This document shows positions 54,789-64,000 of a stretch of 64,000 bases of DNA, one piece after another. The notes beneath the pieces were generated by a model that searched no databases, was not told the DNA's origin, and was given only the letters and a program-made list of their open reading frames with translations. Origin of the DNA: Cydia pomonella (taxonomy: Eukaryota; Arthropoda; Insecta; Lepidoptera; Tortricidae); the NCBI RefSeq assembly GCF_033807575.1, contig NC_084716.1, positions 1,364,001 to 1,428,000 on the forward strand, in the 5' to 3' direction. Each line of letters starts with the position of its first letter. Position 1 is the first letter of the stretch. The position numbers were made by a program, and so were the translations under genes.

Positions 54789-56811
54789 TTATTCAAAAGT
54801 TTAGTTAAGGTCAGCGGCCAGCTCTCTAAAATACATCAAAAACGAATTCAAAACAATATCTTAATGAATGACTTTGACGATAATAGGTTAGGTATTTAAT
54901 TTATATTATATATATGAATCGATAAACTGAATGCTTAATGTATTACCTAATTAAGGAATAGTTCTTTCGCTGGTCATTCATAAACGCGAAGAAAAAAAAA
55001 TATGCATCAATTCTAACGATCCCATACGGATTAGCGTGGCGTATTAATAATGTTAATATGCAAGTTTTTGTCCGTACCTACTAATTTAATAAGCTATCCC
55101 TCGAAACTGACGACACCTGAGATCGTGGCCGTAAAAATGTCTGGTCGTGTCCAATCAATCTTGTTCCGTACCTGCTCCGAGATCGGACCGGCCAGATAAC
55201 CCTTCCTTAATGCGTAATACCATTAAAACAACGGTGACAATCCGACCAAAAAATAATTTTCAACAGCTTTTTATCAGTCCAAACTACACACACAAGCTTC
55301 TATTTTCTAAGTAGTAAAGTATAATTTGCTTTACCTGTGATCCTCTAAGTCAGATGATTAAAAATGTGAGATGATGATCATTGCGGGGGCTCCCACTGCG
55401 AACGTTTGTTTAACCTTTTGTTTTTTCTGGATTCCTGGTCGTGGGTCCGTTTTAATTAATGCCCATCACGTATTTTTTTCGATGTTAGTTTTTGGTTTTC
55501 CTTTTTTTCCTTTTCCGTTTTATCTTGGAGTTTTTGAAATATGTCCGTGGGCCGTGGCGTGTGATGCGATATCTCGATGTCTCCTATTGTTTTCGATTTG
55601 ATATATTTATGCGCCGTGTTCCCGGGAGTGGTGTTCTTGTGTTTTTTGTTGTCGTGTGACGCGGTGTCGTGCCGACGATTGTTCGCGGATCGAGTCGAGC
55701 CCTGATTTATAGGCCAAACTTTAAAATCACCGGACGTTAGTTGTATTTATGGGAAACTATTCTCTGGCTTCTGACGTAGGATCGCTGAAACTGAATAAGT
55801 GTCCTTTTTTTTCCTCTATCGACATAAATTATATTTTCGAGCCTTATTATTTAAAACTACGAAACTTTATTTTCGCTACACACCTATTATTTTCAATTGA
55901 TTAAATACTTTGTATCCGTTACCCAAAAGTTGTCTGGCAGAAATCGCTCATTAGCGATAACAGCGCCTGCTGTCTTCCTATATCTTTAAGCTGTATCTTT
56001 TACTGAGTTGTGCCAATAAAGAGTATTCCATGTATCTTTATGTTCTCTATTTAGGTATCTATATGTAAATCGCCTATCCATTAGAAACCCAGTTATGTAA
56101 AGCAACGCTAAAGCATTAGAAAATGTAGAAATTCTATCTATTTATGCTCTGTTCCATAAGATAACCCAGAGATAATAACCAACATTCCTTCGACGCACGC
56201 ATAGCTATGTCTAACTACATACCACACGATATCAGCGTCTAAGTTTATAGCTGGTACTACAGCTTCCTTATCTACGGGGCCGATGCTTAGATTTACTGCC
56301 TCATATCACTTCACACTAATAAATAGCTTAATTAGTTTGATTGGTCTTTATCTGTACAAGCTACTGGTCGCGGGCTTACGAAAAGACGCGCTTATCGAGC
56401 TACGTGATGTATTTGAGTGTGAAATACGGTATTTTACTAGTTTTAAGAATTGATTATATACTTTAACTAACTATCAGTAAAAGATAGACCTAAAGCTATA
56501 AAAAGTGTACAATCTGAATAAATTGTAGAAGAAGTTATACCTAAGCGTTTAAATCATGTACAAACTTTGACAGATTGAAAGTAAGATGTAAGTTCTTAAG
56601 TAAACCGACTATTTCTGATATCAATTACGATTATTAAAAAATTGTCTTTTGTGACTTACAAAACGTCCGAAAATGCCATGGAACCTACAGTAATTTTAAT
56701 AAAAACGCAAAAAAGGAAATTAAAGCTGTTTGATGGCTGATTTTATAGTATGCTTATCTCGTTCGCGTCTTTCTGGAATCTAAAGCTAATTTTCACGTTG
56801 CACCCTTTTTT
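54789..56811. other. No gene recognised
   Basis: AT-rich. GTGCCAATAAAGAGTATTCC at 56010 is a short match to the retroposon ending at 32240-32375. The plus frame at 55371-55601 is rich in F and P but resembles no family. No gene is supported. Confidence 0.45.
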
Positions 56812-56865
56812 AGGGTTCCGTAGCCAAATGGCATAAAACGGAACCCTTATAGTTTCGCCATGTCC

Positions 56866-56920
<55 letters not shown>

Positions 56921-57543
56921 CGAGGCTTTGCTCCGTGGTCGTTAGTGCTAGAAAGCTGAAATTTGGCATGGATATATAAATCAATAAAGCCGACAAAGTC
57001 GTACAATAAAATCTAAAAATTTAATTTTTTTTAGGGTACCTCCCCTACACGTAAAGTGGGGGTGAAATTTTTCTTTCGCTTCAACCCTAGAGTGTGGGGT
57101 ATCGTTGGAAAGGTCTTTCAAAACTAATAGGGGTTTTCAAGAAACATTTTTTGATAAAGTGAATATATTCGGAGATAATCACTCCGAAAGAAAAAAAAAT
57201 TGTGTCCCCCCCCCCTCTAACTTTTGAACCATAGGTCCAAAAAATATGAAAAAAATCGTGGAAGTAGAGCTTAAGAAAGACATTAAATGAAAACTATAGC
57301 GGACATGATCAGTTTAGCTGTTTTTGAGTTATCGCAAAAAGTTTTCCTTTCATAGTAAAAAGACTTACTTTAATTAGGTACTGATTATGCAAATTTGCCT
57401 ATTTGTTTAACTCGGGCGAAAGGTACCGTTTCATCCCTTGGTTAACAATTTACTATACTTTAAGCTCCAGTTTAGCTTATTGTGACGCCTAAGTCACTAC
57501 GGAACCCTACACTGAGCGTGGCCCGACATGCTCTTGGCCGGTT
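56812..57543 (+). mobile_element. (GTCT)n interspersed repeat, copy B, uninterrupted
   Basis: Runs from AGGGTTCCGTAG to CTACGGAACCCT (56812-57508), then the shared tail to GGCCGGTT. (GTCT)n at about 56866-56919 is longer than in copy A. It includes ACCGTTTC at 57425-57432, followed by ATCCCTTGG, the exact site that the hAT element occupies in copy A. The minus-strand frame across the microsatellite (RQTD repeats) is an artefact of the repeat. Confidence 0.85.
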
Positions 57544-57546
57544 ATT

Positions 57547-57880
57547 TTAATACTATGTCGGTAGCAAACAAGCATACGGCCCGCCTGATGGTAAGCAGTA
57601 TCCGTAGCCTATGTACGCCTGCAACTCCAGAGGAGTTACATGCGCGTTGCCGACCCTAACCCCCTCCCACCCCTTGTTGAGCTCTGGCAACCTTACTCAC
57701 CGGCAGGAACACAACACTATGAGTAGGGTCTAGTGTTATTTGGCTGCGATTTTCTGTAAGGTGGAGGTACTTCCCCAATTGGGCTCTGCTCTAGATCTGG
57801 AATGACATCCGCTGTGATGTGCCCTACCACACAGAGCGAGATGACATTCACAATGCCCATACCTCTCTAGCGTGCAGGAT
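57547..57880 (-). mobile_element. Retroposon 3' region, reverse copy
   Basis: The reverse complement of 50672-50960, beginning with GGTAGCAAACAAGCATACGG and reaching ACAATGCCCATACCTCTC. It retains an extra block (GGAGGTACTTCCCCAATTGG and GAATGACATCCGCTGTGATG) absent from the plus-strand copy, so it shows the more complete sequence. It starts 3 bp after the (GTCT)n repeat ends. Confidence 0.7.
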
Positions 57881-58135
57881 ACATTTTTTCAGTACCTACT
57901 TAAGACTTAAAAACAACAGGATATATATGTACTTATGTACCAGAGTCGTTAATTTTAATGTATTGTCCGCAGAAGTGATCTTTTTCTAAAATGTTTGACC
58001 CAATAGCTATAAGAAAAAGTTCCCTCGCTAACATTTCCAAGAACTGACCTATTCCCTTTAAATTACACATAAATAAATCCTTTTCTCGAATGATACTTGT
58101 GTTATTGGCGTGGGTTGTAATGAATCTGTTTTATC

Positions 58136-58148
58136 TTTCCAGGTAAGT
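58136..58148 (+). other. Candidate recursive-splicing ratchet site
   Basis: CTTTCCAG directly abuts GTAAGT (boundary 58142/58143), after a pyrimidine-rich tract (TCTGTTTTATCTTTCCAG). A zero-length exon with a strong acceptor followed at once by a perfect donor is the consensus of recursive splice sites known in long insect introns. Function is inferred from the motif alone. Confidence 0.4.
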
Positions 58149-58220
58149 CGATGAAACTCGAGCTTCTCAAGCTTTGCTGGGGTCTGGAGGGTTCTGTTGC
58201 CATCGCTTGCAGAGCCTCAG
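58143..58220 (+). CDS. Candidate internal exon (78 nt)
   Basis: The segment lies between a strong acceptor (TTTTATCTTTCCAG) and a CAG/GTAAAC donor. One frame is open throughout, starting two bases in: KSMKLELLKLCWGLEGSVAI, then ACRAS, with one base left over. GC content is well above the surroundings. Spliced to 58993-59042 it stays in frame. The peptide matches no family firmly; EGSVAIACRAS is loosely like the B strand of an immunoglobulin-like domain, but the rest does not support this. Alternatively it is the short exon that accompanies a recursive splice site and is normally skipped. Confidence 0.4.
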
Positions 58221-58992
58221 GTAAACTACATAGTACGTGTAAGATAGAGTTAGTAAGGATTCGAGTCATACGAGTCTAAATTAGACGAACTCGACTCAGC
58301 TTCACGAGACTGTAACGCTAAAAAAAGTTTTTTTGTTATGAGTTTTTTTTCTAAAGTGGGCGTTAGACGTGTCAGCCTAAGTTCGCGTACTTTACAAGCG
58401 AAAAAAGTCGTCGAACCATAAGTTCGCGAACTTACTCGCATGTCTATTCGGGACATAAGATTGTCTTAAAAGAGCTCAAACGTATAGTTAAAACGTAAGA
58501 ATACCAAATGAACAATTATCATTATTGAAATAGGTAGGTAGAGTCACGTCTGAAAATATCGATACGAAAAATTTGCCTAAAATATGTATACACTGCTTTA
58601 ATATATGGGCAATCAAGTCGTGTATACATATGTTTGTACCTTTTTGTATCGATATTTTCAAACGTGACCGTACATAAATCTACAATCAGCAAAAGTATGA
58701 GTTACATATTGTTATAGTGTATATACTATTACATATATGTAAATGCAACGCGTCTTAAAAGTTGCAAACAGAGAAAAACTGAGCCAAAGCCTAAAGACTC
58801 GATTCTTTCCAATACCAGTCCTACCCAGCCCAGGGTGCGTAGACAAGATGCCAATCGTTGACACTCCGTAGCGAACGAAGCGTTTAGTTATCGTAGCGCA
58901 AGCGATGGTAAACTTTGGCTCGGCACCCTGGTCTGCCCGAATCAGCAACAGTATAAAAAAATAGTCCTATTGAGGCGATATCTCGCCTGCAG
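58221..58992. other. Putative intron with one MITE
   Basis: AT-rich sequence between the two plus-strand exon candidates, with the foldback element at 58543-58668. GTATAAAAAAATAG near 58950 resembles a TATA box about 40 bp upstream of a CAGT initiator-like site (58990-58993), so 58993-59042 could instead belong to a first exon. Confidence 0.4.
58543..58668. mobile_element. Foldback MITE
   Basis: GTCACGTCTGAAAATATCGA and the mirrored TCGATATTTTCAAACGTGAC form about 27-bp arms with one or two mismatches, around a loop rich in TATGTATACA. No coding capacity. Confidence 0.7.
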
Positions 58993-59042
58993 TTGTTACG
59001 ATGGGAAAAGCGCTGCGCCCGCGCCTCATGCCCGAGCCCGAG
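58993..59042 (+). CDS. Candidate coding exon with strong donor
   Basis: CTGCAG precedes TTGTTACG-ATG-GGA. The ATG at 59001 has A at -3 and G at +4. It opens a GC-rich 14-codon frame (MGKALRPRLMPEPE) ending exactly at GAG/GTAAGTGT, a near-perfect donor, phase 0. If the exon starts at 58993 and joins 58143-58220, the frame reads through (S-V-V-T-M-G-K). If it is a first exon, translation would start at 59001. The peptide is basic then acidic and too short to identify. Codon GC is far above the local background, supporting real coding sequence. No downstream exon could be placed. Confidence 0.5.
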
Positions 59043-59409
59043 GTAAGTGTCGCATATTTAATTACACGATTACAATCTAACCTTTTTTAACAGGCTACGT
59101 TTTCGAGAAATATCGGCGAAAACTGTTGTTTATTTGACGTGCGTACATCTATATAAGTACATTTTTAACGTTCTTTATTTTTAAACTGATGAAAGTATAA
59201 AGATTAATTATAAATACATTAATTGACGACTTAGATACTTAGGTTCATAATTCCGACAATTGTACTTAAGATTTAATTAATTTAATAACGCCAAGCAGTA
59301 CTTTGTCGCAACAAAACAAACGAATAATCAATAACTTTGAGATCACAGAAACACCCTCTTACAACCCCCTATTTTAAAGTTTCATATAAAACCATTCAGT
59401 ATAATTTGA
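59043..59409. other. Putative intron start; nothing else seen
   Basis: AT-rich DNA after the GTAAGTGT donor. No further exon, repeat or RNA gene is supported. Confidence 0.4.
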
Positions 59410-59660
59410 CGACCGGTCTGGCCTAGTGGGTAGTGACCCTGTCTACGAAGCCGATGGTTCCGGGTTCAAATCCTGGTAAGGGCATATCCGTGTGATGAGC
59501 ATGGATATTTGTTCCTGAGTCATGGGTGTTTTCTATGTATTTAAGTATTTGTATATATATCGTTGTCTAAGTACCCTCAACACAAGCCTTATTGAGCTTA
59601 CTGTAGGACTTAGTCAATTTGTGTAATAACGTCCTATAATATTTATTAAAAAAAAAAAAT
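59410..59660 (+). mobile_element. tRNA-derived SINE, plus copy
   Basis: The head GACCGGTCTGGCCTAGTGGG (box A) and GGGTTCAAATCCTGG (box B), body GTGTGATGAGCATGGATATT, GTCATGGGTGTTTTCTATGT, and tail GTGTAATAACGTCCTATAAT, ATTTATT, then an A-run. It is the cleanest copy of the family at 19734 and 27455 and defines its sense strand. Confidence 0.9.
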
Positions 59661-59714
59661 TAACAATGGTAGTATGAAAATATTAAAAAATATTGATTAA
59701 GAAAAAAGTTATAG

Positions 59715-60079
59715 GTCACTAGATAAGTTTTGCAATAGACAAATATGAAACAAAGAGGTGGCCTATCACATATATTTTAAAACTATATTCCCATAGACAA
59801 TGATTGGCCGGAAAACATTTACTTAATTTTTAAATTTACTTATTAAAAAATTGAAACTGTGTGTGAAATGAAAATGTTGTATAAAATACGCGTAAACCGT
59901 CCTTAGCACAAGCCGACGTTTTCAAAGTTTAAATCTATTTTTTAATATATAAATTTAAAAATTAAGTAAATGTTTTCCGGCCAATCATTGTCTATGGGAA
60001 TATAGTTTTAAAAAGTATATGTGATAGATAGGCCACCTCTTTGTTTCATATTTGTCTATTGCAAAACTTATCTAGTGAC
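59715..60079. mobile_element. 365-bp near-palindromic foldback element
   Basis: GTCACTAGATAAGTTTTGCA at the left edge is mirrored at the right edge (TGCAAAACTTATCTAGTGAC). The arms extend about 135 bp each, including AGAGGTGGCCTATCACATAT and CCATAGACAATGATTGGCCG, with only small differences, around a central loop of about 85 bp. It could fold into a very long hairpin. No coding frame and no clear target duplication. It may be a snap-back MITE or an inverted duplication. Confidence 0.85.
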
Positions 60080-63079
60080 GTATGTACGTAGTACAGAGTT
60101 GATAAGCATCGGTAACTTTTGCATATGAAAATTTTAGTAGATTTTGCGTACATCCACAAAATATCCAGTAAAGAAATATGTATAGTAAATAGTGCACTTT
60201 AGAAATGACGAGAAAATCAAACTGCTGAAGTAGGTAGGTACTAAACTTATGTTTAAGTAACTAAAATTTTTTGACTTAGTAGACATCGAATACGAAAAGA
60301 AACAATGTCAAACGGATGTTTATGGTACCTGTAAACTCTTTTGAAAATTGTATGTAAAAAATAGAGGTGGAGAGTTAGAGTGGGAGAAGGTTTTGAATTT
60401 AGCATGGACTGGATACATGCTACAAAACATTTATATCCATCGAACATTTCTAAGACATCGTATCCACGTGGAAACCAGACCCGAGCAACACCCGATACCC
60501 TCATGAGTTAGTGTTATGTACGGACAAATTTATCTATTTGTCCGTCCGTGTTATAGCTCCCGGCGGAGGGAGCTACTTACCATCTGTGTAGCCCACTGGG
60601 ATTTCATTATGTTGATGTTGTCAGTATTGTTTACTTTTTACACTTCAAAACAAGGGGCATTTCAAATCCTTCTAAACTGGTGACAACGGGTGAAACTGCA
60701 GGGAAAGCAATCCCTGGGTGAAAGATAAAATAAAAACGCTAAATTTTTCCTAAACTTTAAAGTAATTTAGAGTAAGGGAACGCGTTTTTGTAAGTAGCTT
60801 TATATATAAGTTATAATTACCAGAACCAATCTAAAGCTATGCATTTTATATGACGAGAACAATTAAATGTGATAAACGTTATCAAAAATGATGCAACAAG
60901 CTTATCTACATTAGAACTTTAAACATCTTATTCAATACCATATTTTAATAGGTTAGATACACGTAACCACGTATCACTTATGAATTATTTGACGTAATTA
61001 CAAAAAGTACTATAATATATTTACCTACCTGAAAATAGCCCAGGTACTTATTAATGATTGTATAAAATTTTGATATACGTGTATCAAATATTGACTTACT
61101 TTAAGGTTTTAGACAAATATGTGAATATATAATCAATACATTAGGCTTTGCATTACCGCATTTTTTTAATTTAAGCATAACATATCCCACCTCCGTGATC
61201 TCATCTCAATTACGTTTAATGCCCCTCCTTAATCTCCTTACTAACAACGTCATTACATTTGAGGCATCGGTCACATCTGCGAATGTACGACTTGCGTCCA
61301 ATCACGGCCGTCTAGGCTCAGTGATCCGGAAAATTGAAACAAGGGATAACAATAGCTGGGTTTTCATTATAGGGTCGCCACTCATACATACGTAGTATAA
61401 CTTAGTGTAGTGTAGAAAAGATTTTGTACAATATAATTTGTACCTGTCTCAAAAAAGTGTGTTCAAAATGTGACGACCCACTTAGCCATGGTACTTAGCT
61501 ATGTACAGTATGTACCGAAAATCTGGAACTTCGGGAGTATTCGGGACAGTACATATAACTTTAGCCATAGCTTAACAAAAAAAGAAACATTTTTTTTATC
61601 ACAGACATATAACGTTCCTTACTCTCCTCAGTACGTAACATGTATTTCTTATGTCCAATCAAATGGTTACGGTTTCATGACTCTAGTACTATTACGTGAT
61701 CTGTATCAATCAATCAAAAAGCAAACTTTGCTGGTTCTCCCGAGTCTTGGACTCCCCTGTGCTTTGCCCTTGGCACTTGACTTAAACCTTAACACATTGA
61801 AATAAAGTTAAAATACCGTGAGCGGGTGTGCAAATAAATGAAAACTAAAATCAATAAATATCTTATCACATTTTGTAATCCTAGTACTTTGACATAACGC
61901 ATGTTATTGTGTGCGTTTCCTCATGTCCTGCAGCAGGACTAGGGAGCTTAGTTCTGACATGGCCGTCCCATGCGATTTTGAGGATTAGGTGGATTTGTAA
62001 GTTTATTAAGAAATAATTTGATGTGTTCGGTCGGTGTAGGGTTGTTAATAATTTGTTGACGTCAATGGAAGGGTTGACTTATTTATAGTTATTCCTATTC
62101 CTAAACCTCCCATATAACTATGCAATAATAAAAAGAAATTCACTCCTATATAGAACAAGAATAAACAAAAACGCAAAAAATACACGCAGATATAAACGGT
62201 CTTCTCGGGAAGTACGATAAAAAAACTGTTGAAAAACAAGGAAATTCAAGTTAGATACTTCATGAATTAGGTGGTATAATAATAATTATAAAATTTTACT
62301 TTAGTATGATTGCCTACCTGCTATATTTTTTTTTTTAACAGTCAATCATCATAATCATAACCGTCGCAATTTTCCCCAAAACGCAAACTTTACTTACCAA
62401 ATTGCTTTCGTACCATAAATCACGATTTCCAAAATAAAAAAATGCTTTATTTTTTCGCCCCCGGTCCCTTAAGGGCGCAAAATCGCAACACGATCGTCAT
62501 TCGAAAAATAATGATGTCATCAAACACTAATCCGAAAGCTTTCATGTGGATTAGAAATCGACCAACATACAATATGCATATACTCAAATTAATGTCATTC
62601 AAAAACCACCCTTATATTTTTAGCTTTACAGCGCTTTGTCTAGTTTAAGAGCGGAAAACCTATATTTGCGTATATGCATTGCACTCAGTCTATGAAACCG
62701 CGATTGTCTCTTAACGCGACAAAGAAAAATAGACCTTCACCCTTGCAAATACAATTGAAACTGCATTAACAGTAAATTTTATAAGATGCGTAATCCCGCA
62801 GACTAAAAACAAAGCAAATTTAAACTTTATTAAAAAGGTGTAAGGTAGATTTTTGCGTGTAGGAAGGATAAGGGTGGGTATACACTTGCTGGTGCGTCAT
62901 CTCGGGACATTAGGCGGGTGATTTACGCGCGGGAAACGCCGGAGTCACAACATGCTGGTAGATGCAAGCGCCCTGAGCTAGATAGGGCTGTCATTTATTT
63001 TGACACGTCTTGCGTTTTCTAAAATTGATATGAGGTATTTATTCAACGCTCAGCCAAAAACTGAGATGAGATGAACCTC
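60080..63079. other. No gene recognised
   Basis: AT-rich. A GTCCGTCCGTG stretch and an AGCTCCC/GGGAGCT hairpin lie near 60540-60572. Frames at 60253-60504, 61195-61395 and 61470-61805 show no recognisable domain. 62870-62990 is somewhat GC-richer without further evidence. Confidence 0.45.
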
Positions 63080-63180
63080 TAGTGAGTGTAGTTTCTGTTT
63101 TGCCCTATGGTTGACTAGTAGAGAATGCCTTAAGGCATGTACTTATTTTGTGCAATAAAGTATAAATAAATGAATATTTG
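63080..63180 (+). mobile_element. LINE 3' end
   Basis: GCCCTATGGTTGACTAGTAG, AGAATGCCTTAAGGCATGTA, then TTTTGTGCAATAAAGTATAA and ATAAATGAATA. This terminus (TTGACTGGTAGAGAATGCCT then GCAATAAAGTTTAAATAAAT) is one I recognise as very common for LINE copies in moths and butterflies. Only the last 100 bp are clear. Confidence 0.65.
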
Positions 63181-64000
63181 CTACTGAATAACTTTCACTA
63201 AGGGATTAATACCGAAATCCTGATAAAGGAGTTTTCAATACAAGTAGTCGGCTTTTTTAGTTTTCTGAGTCTAAAACACAACTTTGCAATCTTGCTCTTT
63301 ACTTTTCTTTGGTTAGTCCAAAATGTGCAATCTGCTAGAAAATAAAACAAACACAATGTATTTTAGTTTTAGCTGGTACCGTTTATTACCTATATGCAAC
63401 AACTGCATATGACTGGTTTTATAAAATTATGTGGGTGTGCCACTTGCTATAGAAAATGTACATGTATCTACAACGTTTCTATGTATTTTACTATTGTTTA
63501 AAAACATACAATAATTTTAATTGAAATGTAAAACAAATCTATTTGTGGCATCCCTACGCTTTCCTACGAATTGACTACACATAGAGCTGGGTTGGTCCCG
63601 AGGGAAGCGAGGGCTGCGCCAAATTACAACGGATGCTTACCTTACCAGCATCCGCCGAAAGTGTGATCCATATTGAACCTGCATGTGATATGCCGGCCTA
63701 CCGCGACTATCGAAACTCGAAACTTTGTCTGCCTCTCAATGACTCTTGCATATTTGAAAAGTAGAGAGGTAGGTAACAAAAATTAAAGGTATATAACATG
63801 AAGATAAAAGACATTAATTCGTAACAGTCACAAACATGTACAGGCAACAAAAACAGAAGAAAAGACCATTAAATGAGTATCGCGAAATGGACCCAACTCA
63901 GCATAATAGCTATGAAGCCACCGCTGGTCTTCCGTAGTGGGCATTCGGTGTCAATTTCGATGTTTGTGTTCGTAGCAAGCCCTCTGAAGTCAGTAATCCA
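63181..64000. other. No gene recognised
   Basis: AT-rich up to 63560; then mixed composition including CCGGCCTACCGCGACTATCG at 63693. No exon or element is supported. Confidence 0.45.

Noticed and set aside
56743..57006. Open frame with repeated RQTD residues
   Set aside because: It is simply the (GTCT)n microsatellite read in one frame on the minus strand.

Overview
The window is AT-rich, intron/intergenic-type eukaryotic DNA. It has no bacterial-style gene packing, no rRNA and no CRISPR array. The repeats point to a moth or butterfly genome (Lepidoptera): tRNA-derived SINEs with box A/B heads, LINE 3' ends carrying a GCAATAAA signal, a (GTCT)n-bearing interspersed repeat, many foldback MITEs, and degraded RTE- and Jockey/R1-like LINE fragments. 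These family names come from recognition only; no database search was possible.

No complete host gene is visible. Four stretches look like possible host exons: a minus-strand first coding exon at 36662-36766 (start codon in good context, 35 codons, then a perfect GAG/GTAAGT donor); plus-strand exons at 58143-58220 and 58993-59042 that are frame-compatible when spliced; and a plus-strand 3'-terminal exon candidate at 34526-34707 followed by AATAAA. The acceptor at 58142 lies directly against GTAAGT, the signature of a recursive-splicing ratchet point. All four are predictions without transcript support.

Layout: 0-14 kb holds LINE fragments (1.3, 8.5 and 10.4 kb) and several MITEs, including a TTAA-flanked one (3770-4252) and two flanked by TATA (7188-7662 and 12791-13150). 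14-20 kb holds a 957-bp hAT-type element with a perfect 8-bp target duplication and a smaller MITE inside it, a SINE with an 11-bp target duplication, a minisatellite, and an RTE fragment split by a SINE tail. 22-36 kb holds more SINEs, LINE 3' ends and two local tandem duplications. 36-47 kb holds the minus-strand exon candidate, a perfect 41-bp inverted repeat, a degenerate repeat array, and a hAT-type MITE that contains another foldback element. 47-58 kb is dominated by two copies of one (GTCT)n repeat. The first copy is interrupted by a 6,810-bp insertion whose ends (CAGTGCCGGATTAA, inverted) and perfect 8-bp duplication (ACCGTTTC) mark it as a hAT-superfamily transposon. The second copy, 9.6 kb away, preserves the unoccupied target. 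58-64 kb has the plus-strand exon candidates, a SINE, a 365-bp near-palindrome and a LINE 3' end.

The elements form a readable nesting history. No new biochemical system was found. The most informative items are the large hAT insertion with its empty site, the ratchet-like splice site with frame-compatible exons, and the nested MITEs.
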